64,000 nucleotides of DNA from an uncultured Bacteroidales bacterium (GTDB lineage: Bacteria; Bacteroidota; Bacteroidia; Bacteroidales; F082). Under the pieces are notes generated by a model. It saw nothing but the letters and a program-made list of their open reading frames with translations. It had not been told where the DNA came from and did no database searches. This document shows, one piece after another, positions 60,632 through 64,000 of the stretch. Made by a program: the position numbers and the translations under genes. The stretch lies in NCBI GenBank assembly GCA_905234765.1, contig CAJOIF010000016.1, positions 1-64,000 of the forward strand, read 5' to 3'. Each line of letters begins with the position of its first letter. Positions within the stretch are counted from its first letter, which is position 1.

Positions 60632-62071
60632 ATGACTGACAACGAAAGATCTGGCAAGCGTCCGCGCACCAGAAGAGAGGAACCGGAAGAGTTCCAGCAG
60701 AGAAGAACCTTCAAATTCTATCACCGCGACGGTGACGAAGAAGGTGAGAGAAAGTTTGGCGACGAGCCGAGAGGTGAACGCCGCTTCAGCGACCGTGGCG
60801 ACCGCAAGTTTGGCGACCGCCGCTTCCATGACGATGACCGTCCGCGTCGCCGTTTCGAAGACAGCGACCGCCCAAGGCGCAGATTCGATGACGACAACAG
60901 TCCGCGTCGTCGTTTTGATGACGACAAACCGCGTGAACGCCGTTTCCATGACGACGATCGTCCGAGACGCAGATTTGACGATGACGACCGTCCACGTCGT
61001 AGATTCAATGACGACGACAAACCAAGAGAGCGTCGTTTCCATGACGATGACAGACCGAGACGTAGATTTGACGACGATAAACCGAGAGGCGACCGCCGTT
61101 TCCATGACGACGACCGTCCGCGTCGCCGCTTCGATGACGACAAGCCCCGTGAACGCCGTTTCAAAGATGACGACCGTCCACGCCGCAGATTTGACGATGA
61201 CCGTCCGAGACGTCGTTTCGACGACGACCGCTCACGTGGTGGCAACCGCCGTTTCGATGACCGCCCAAAACGTAATTTCGACGACGACGAAGAGCCACGC
61301 CGTGGCCGCAAGGGTTATGTTCGTGAGAAAGACCCGCAATATGACCGTCCGAAAGCGACTGGCGAGATTCGCCTCAACAAATATCTGGCCGACTGTGGCA
61401 TTTGCTCGCGCCGCGAAGCTGACGACCTCATCAAGGCTGGTTGCGTAGAGGTGAATGGAGAAGTCATTACCACCATGGGTTACAAAGTGCAGACTGAAGA
61501 TAAAGTGGTGTATGGCGGCCAAACCCTCAACCGAGAGAAGCTTCGCTATATCCTGCTCAATAAGCCCAAAGGTTACATTACCACATCCGATGACCCTTAT
61601 GAGCGCGACACCGTGATGGAGCTTGTTAAAGACGCTTGTCCCGAGCGCATCTTCCCCGTAGGTCGTCTTGATAAGGGCACTACAGGATTGTTGCTGTTCA
61701 CCAACGACGGCGACTTGACCAAGAAACTCACCCACCCAAGCAGCGAGGTGCCGAAACTTTACCACGTCACTTTGAACAAGGCCTTGACCAAAAACGATAT
61801 GCTTCGCATTGCTGATGGCATTGAGCTTGACGATGGCCCCATCGCTGCCGATGCCATCGCCTACGACGAGGATGACGACAGCAAGAAGAGCATCGGCATC
61901 GAACTCCATTCGGGCCGTAACCGTATTGTGCGCCGTATCTTCGAACATCTTGGTTACGAGGTGATTAAACTTGACCGTGTGATGTTTGCTGGTTTGGACA
62001 AATACCGTTTGCCCCGTGGCGAATGGCGCTTCCTCACCGACCTTGAGGTGATGAATCTGAAGAAGATTTAA
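60632..62071 (+). CDS. RluB/RsuA-family pseudouridine synthase with Arg/Asp repeat N-terminus
   Basis: 479 residues from the ATG at 60632 (MTDNERSGKRPR). About the first 230 residues are low-complexity repeats of RRRF-DDD-RPRR type, highly charged and disordered. Then come an S4 RNA-binding domain (IRLNKYLADCGICSRREADDLIKAGCVEVNGE) and the catalytic domain with the active Asp in VGRLDKGTTGLLLFTNDGDL and the late SGRNRIVRRIFEHLGYEV. It should modify U in 23S or 16S rRNA. The N-terminal tail is long even for Bacteroidota members, which often carry a basic extension. Confidence 0.92.
   Translation: MTDNERSGKRPRTRREEPEEFQQRRTFKFYHRDGDEEGERKFGDEPRGERRFSDRGDRKFGDRRFHDDDRPRRRFEDSDRPRRRFDDDNSPRRRFDDDKPRERRFHDDDRPRRRFDDDDRPRRRFNDDDKPRERRFHDDDRPRRRFDDDKPRGDRRFHDDDRPRRRFDDDKPRERRFKDDDRPRRRFDDDRPRRRFDDDRSRGGNRRFDDRPKRNFDDDEEPRRGRKGYVREKDPQYDRPKATGEIRLNKYLADCGICSRREADDLIKAGCVEVNGEVITTMGYKVQTEDKVVYGGQTLNREKLRYILLNKPKGYITTSDDPYERDTVMELVKDACPERIFPVGRLDKGTTGLLLFTNDGDLTKKLTHPSSEVPKLYHVTLNKALTKNDMLRIADGIELDDGPIAADAIAYDEDDDSKKSIGIELHSGRNRIVRRIFEHLGYEVIKLDRVMFAGLDKYRLPRGEWRFLTDLEVMNLKKI
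60784..61270 (+). repeat. Coding repeat of RF-DDD-RPRR units
   Basis: Roughly 15 short units with alternating Arg-rich and Asp-rich blocks separated by Phe (RRFHDDD, RPRRRFDDD, KPRERRF). Codons vary (CGT/CGC/AGA, GAC/GAT), so selection seems to keep the amino-acid pattern. Confidence 0.85.
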
Positions 62072-62073
62072 TC

Positions 62074-62165
62074 GCCCATAGATACACTCGTATTTTGCCA
62101 GCATGTCATACCGAACCTTTAGGTGAGCGTATCTATGCTGACAAAATCCTCGGTATGACATGGGC
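62074..62165. repeat. Palindromic element, CATGTCATACCGA family, copy 3 (intergenic)
   Basis: GCCCAT (62074-62079) and ATGGGC (62160-62165) bound it. CATGTCATACCGA (62102-62114) and TCGGTATGACATG (62150-62162) are perfectly inverted; GAGCGTATCTATGC lies between. It holds the upstream ATG that lengthens the next ORF artificially. Confidence 0.8.
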
Positions 62166-62172
62166 TTTGACT

Positions 62173-63342
62173 ATGAACGACACAACAAAACAATTCATCA
62201 GGGACAACCTGAACGTCGACGTGCCGACGCTCGCCTTACGCAAGGCGCCCGTCGGCATCGACTTTTCATTGGCCTTGCGACAGATTGAGGCAAGACAGTT
62301 GTTGCAGAAAAAAGTGCCCGAGTGGAGCAACAACGAAGATTTGCTTTTTCCCGCGCACCTTTCCATAGAGCAATGCTCCTCGGAAGCAACGGCCCGCTAT
62401 AAAGCCAATTTGTTGAAAGGCAACTCATTCGCTGATTTGACAGGCGGTTTGGGCATCGACACCTATTATCTCTCGCAGCGGTTCCAGAAGACGGACTATG
62501 TGGAACGACAACCCGAACTGTGCGACTTGGCTCGGCATAATTTTCCTATGCTGAATGCCGATGTTATGATGTGCAATGAAACGGCCGAAGACTATATTGA
62601 ACGTTGTGAACCTAAAGATTGCTTTTATCTTGACCCAGCCCGTCGCGACACCCATGGGCGCAAAACGGTCTCCATTTCCGATTGCACTCCCAATGTGTTG
62701 GCTTTGCAAGACTTGCTGATGCAAAAGGCGCATACCGTGATGGTCAAGTTGTCACCGATGCTTGATATCAGCAAGGCGTTGGATGAGTTGAAAGGGGTGA
62801 GCGAGGTGCATGTGCTGGCGGTCAACAACGAGTGCAAGGAGTTGGTTTTCATCATAAAAAGGGACTTTTCGGGTCAGCCGAAGCTGTTTGGTGCCAATCT
62901 GCTGACAGACCAGCCTGTGGTATGTTTCACCCTTGACGAAGAAAGGGGATGCCGTTCTCGTTTTGCTGACAGTATGATGCATTACCTTTATGAACCCAAT
63001 GCCGCATTGATGAAAGCAGGTTGCTACAAACTGCTCACAGAAATGTTTCCCGTGCTCAAGTTGCACAAAAACAGCCACTTGTACACATCAGACATCTTGG
63101 TACCTGATTTTCCAGGACGTTGTTTCGAGTTGGAAGGCTGGGCGGTCTATAATAAAAAGGTGAAAACAGGCCTTTTGTCGGGTCTTGACAAGGCCAATCT
63201 TGCCGTGCGCAACTTTCCTTTAGGAGTGGATGCGCTTCGCAAAGTATTGAAAATCAATGAGGGAGGCGAAGTCTTTCTGTTTGCCACCACTTTGCGAAAC
63301 GAGGAAAAAGTGATAGTTAAAACGAAAAAAATCCGCTCCTGA
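62173..63342 (+). CDS. Class I SAM-dependent methyltransferase with THUMP-like domain
   Basis: 389 residues from the ATG at 62173 (MNDTTKQFIRDNLN); the upstream extension from 62095 lies in a palindromic repeat. The methyltransferase core has SFADLTGGLGIDTYYLSQRF (SAM site), YVERQPELCDLARHNF and CFYLDPARRDTHGRK, and the C-terminal part fits the THUMP-like domain (FPGRCFELEGWAVYNKKV, NFPLGVDALRKVLKINEGGE). It is probably an RNA methyltransferase. The stop lies in a terminator hairpin. Confidence 0.85.
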   Translation: MNDTTKQFIRDNLNVDVPTLALRKAPVGIDFSLALRQIEARQLLQKKVPEWSNNEDLLFPAHLSIEQCSSEATARYKANLLKGNSFADLTGGLGIDTYYLSQRFQKTDYVERQPELCDLARHNFPMLNADVMMCNETAEDYIERCEPKDCFYLDPARRDTHGRKTVSISDCTPNVLALQDLLMQKAHTVMVKLSPMLDISKALDELKGVSEVHVLAVNNECKELVFIIKRDFSGQPKLFGANLLTDQPVVCFTLDEERGCRSRFADSMMHYLYEPNAALMKAGCYKLLTEMFPVLKLHKNSHLYTSDILVPDFPGRCFELEGWAVYNKKVKTGLLSGLDKANLAVRNFPLGVDALRKVLKINEGGEVFLFATTLRNEEKVIVKTKKIRS

Positions 63343-63361
63343 GGGAACGGATTTCTTTTTT
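63327..63361 (+). terminator. Terminator overlapping the methyltransferase stop
   Basis: Arms AAATCCG and CGGATTT, with additional TCC/GGA pairing, followed by TTTCTTTTTT. The stop codon (63340-63342) lies in the loop side of the stem. Confidence 0.75.
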
Positions 63362-63374
63362 CAACAGTGTGTTC

Positions 63375-63686
63375 TCATCTTTTGTCGGGAATGCCGAATT
63401 TAATCCACCAAGTTGGGTCGTATTTCATCTTGACGGCACGTTTCACTTCTTTCGTGTGTTGTTTGAGTTCGTCAAGCACGCCGTGGGCCTTGTCGCTTTT
63501 CTTGCGGTATTCTTCTTGCATGCGGTCCAATTCAGCCGACATGGCCTCCAGGCGTTTGCAGTCGTCTTCCATTTTTTGCAGTGTGGCCTCGTTGACGCCA
63601 GCATCGCGGCCCATGCGTTGGTTGCGTTTGATTCCCGAAATAATAAGCTTCGATTTCTCGAGCTGGTCTTTAAAGATTTGATACAT
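63375..63686 (-). CDS. Small coiled-coil protein, unknown function
   Basis: 103 residues. Almost entirely helical and charged (ATLQKMEDDCKRLEAMSAELDRMQEEYRKKSDKA), ending MKYDPTWWIKFGIPDKR with a conserved-looking aromatic tail. No family recognised. A perfect -7 box lies 53 bases upstream. Single gene between methyltransferase and gldF. Confidence 0.7.
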   Translation of the reverse strand: MYQIFKDQLEKSKLIISGIKRNQRMGRDAGVNEATLQKMEDDCKRLEAMSAELDRMQEEYRKKSDKAHGVLDELKQHTKEVKRAVKMKYDPTWWIKFGIPDKR

Positions 63687-63739
63687 AGTTTCTTATTTCT
63701 TTTTTGTTGGTATTCTGGATGGTTTTGTGTTTGTGGCTG

Positions 63740-63747
63740 CAAAAGTA
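63740..63747 (-). promoter_or_regulatory. -7 box (TACTTTTG) for the small coiled-coil gene
   Basis: Exact TAnnTTTG on the minus strand, 53 bases before the start. Confidence 0.5.
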
Positions 63748-63821
63748 ATAAAAAAACTTTCCTTGCCAAAGTACAAGGAGAATTATCTTAGAGAGAGGCA
63801 ATAAAATAAGGAAAAAACTCG

Positions 63822-63829
63822 TATTTTTG
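63822..63829 (+). promoter_or_regulatory. -7 box (TATTTTTG) for gldF
   Basis: Exact TAnnTTTG, 23 bases before the gldF ATG. Confidence 0.6.
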
Positions 63830-63852
63830 CAACCTTAAAACCCTGTTTGCGT

Positions 63853-64000
63853 ATGTACGCTTTGTTTAAGAAAGAAATCAGCAACTTCCTCAGCTCGCTG
63901 ATCGGCATCATGGTGATTGTGGTGTTTCTGCTTATCACCGGCCTGTTTCTTTGGGTGTTCCAAAGCGACTTTAACGTGCTGAACAACGAGTACGCCAACC
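63853..64000 (+). CDS. gldF: Gliding motility ABC transporter permease GldF (N-terminal part)
   Basis: Only 49 codons are in the window; the gene runs off the end. The visible start MYALFKKEISNFLSSLIG is followed by a membrane helix (IMVIVVFLLITGLFLWVF) and QSDFNVLNNEYAN, a close fit to the start of GldF, the ABC-2-type permease that works with GldA and GldG. With GldH and PorZ in the window it supports a gliding/T9SS-linked machinery. gldG would be expected just past the window. Confidence 0.85.
   Translation, partial: MYALFKKEISNFLSSLIGIMVIVVFLLITGLFLWVFQSDFNVLNNEYAN

Noticed and set aside
60721..61311. Minus-strand Ser/Arg-rich reading frame, and two other frames over the same stretch
   Set aside because: All are shadows of the Arg/Asp repeat; only the frame joined to the S4 and synthase domains is supported.
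62095..62172. N-terminal extension of the THUMP-like methyltransferase
   Set aside because: Lies inside a palindromic repeat; the family begins at the ATG at 62173.

Overview
The window reads as a chromosomal segment of a Bacteroidota bacterium, most likely order Bacteroidales. The evidence is internal: many genes are preceded by the TAnnTTTG (-7) promoter box typical of the phylum; three proteins end in type IX secretion (T9SS) sorting domains and a PorZ-like protein, GldH and GldF are present; and several Bacteroidota-specific families occur (DUF4270 lipoprotein, IPExxxVDY protein, UpxY-like antiterminator, TPR-LuxR membrane regulator, lysyl-tRNA synthetase with a C-terminal extension). Base composition is moderate, with AT-rich patches near 8.7-9.5, 31.1-32.0 and 57.7-59.8 kb. 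No rRNA, prophage, transposase or CRISPR array is visible.

Layout. 0-5 kb: end of lysS, a CLC channel with CBS domains, tadA with a nitrilase-family amidase, and holB. 5-10.1 kb: a five-gene polysaccharide operon (CapD-like dehydratase, mannose-1-phosphate guanylyltransferase, GT2, FemAB/GNAT-like protein, initiating sugar transferase), then a tRNA-Asn unit with its own promoter and terminator. 10.4-14.4 kb (minus strand): a GT5-domain protein, DUF4270 lipoprotein, cyclophilin and pheS. 14.5-21.2 kb: meaB, glmS, glnA and a membrane glycosyltransferase. 21.2-24 kb (minus): acpP-fabF-rnc-IPExxxVDY. 24-27 kb: a TPR-LuxR regulator and a T9SS cargo protein. 27-31 kb: polA and a parDE toxin-antitoxin operon with a palindromic operator. 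31-37 kb: a lipoprotein, an SGNH hydrolase fused to a probable outer-membrane barrel, an S41 protease and dnaG. 37-45 kb: MATE transporter, DUF2461, a T9SS-exported endonuclease-like protein, three lipoproteins (two sharing a domain), an RlmI-like methyltransferase and adenine deaminase. 45-49 kb: GNAT, rodA, mrdA. 49-54.6 kb: gldH, a Wza-Wzc-UpxY export module and a coiled-coil membrane protein. 54.6-57.7 kb: recO and porZ. 57.7-60.5 kb: an accessory patch with two secreted proteins, a strongly structured leader before a small XRE-like regulator, and an orphan antitoxin-like ORF. 60.6-64 kb: RluB/RsuA-type pseudouridine synthase with a long Arg/Asp repeat tail, a THUMP-like methyltransferase, a coiled-coil protein and the start of gldF.

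How parts connect. GldH, PorZ and GldF point to a gliding/T9SS apparatus, and two other proteins carry its C-terminal sorting signal. The 5-10 kb operon makes precursors and starts a lipid-linked glycan, while Wza/Wzc at 50-53 kb would export and control the length of such a glycan. The UpxY-like antiterminator lies behind wzc rather than at the head of a glycan operon. RodA and PBP2 form an elongation pair.

The most unusual signals are small palindromic sequences scattered through the window. One family (CATGTCATACCGA ... GTATCTATGC) occurs three times, twice in frame inside genes (polA and the membrane glycosyltransferase) and once just before a methyltransferase start. PolA also carries a second palindrome encoding SLRGTKQSR. 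A GTCTCGCAGTC-type family occurs at 25.9, 36.7 and 60.5 kb, once as a 134-bp inverted-repeat unit. Other points of interest are the structured leader at 59.8-59.96 kb, the SGNH-barrel fusion, the Tyr-Gly repeat tail of Wzc and the Arg/Asp tail of the pseudouridine synthase.
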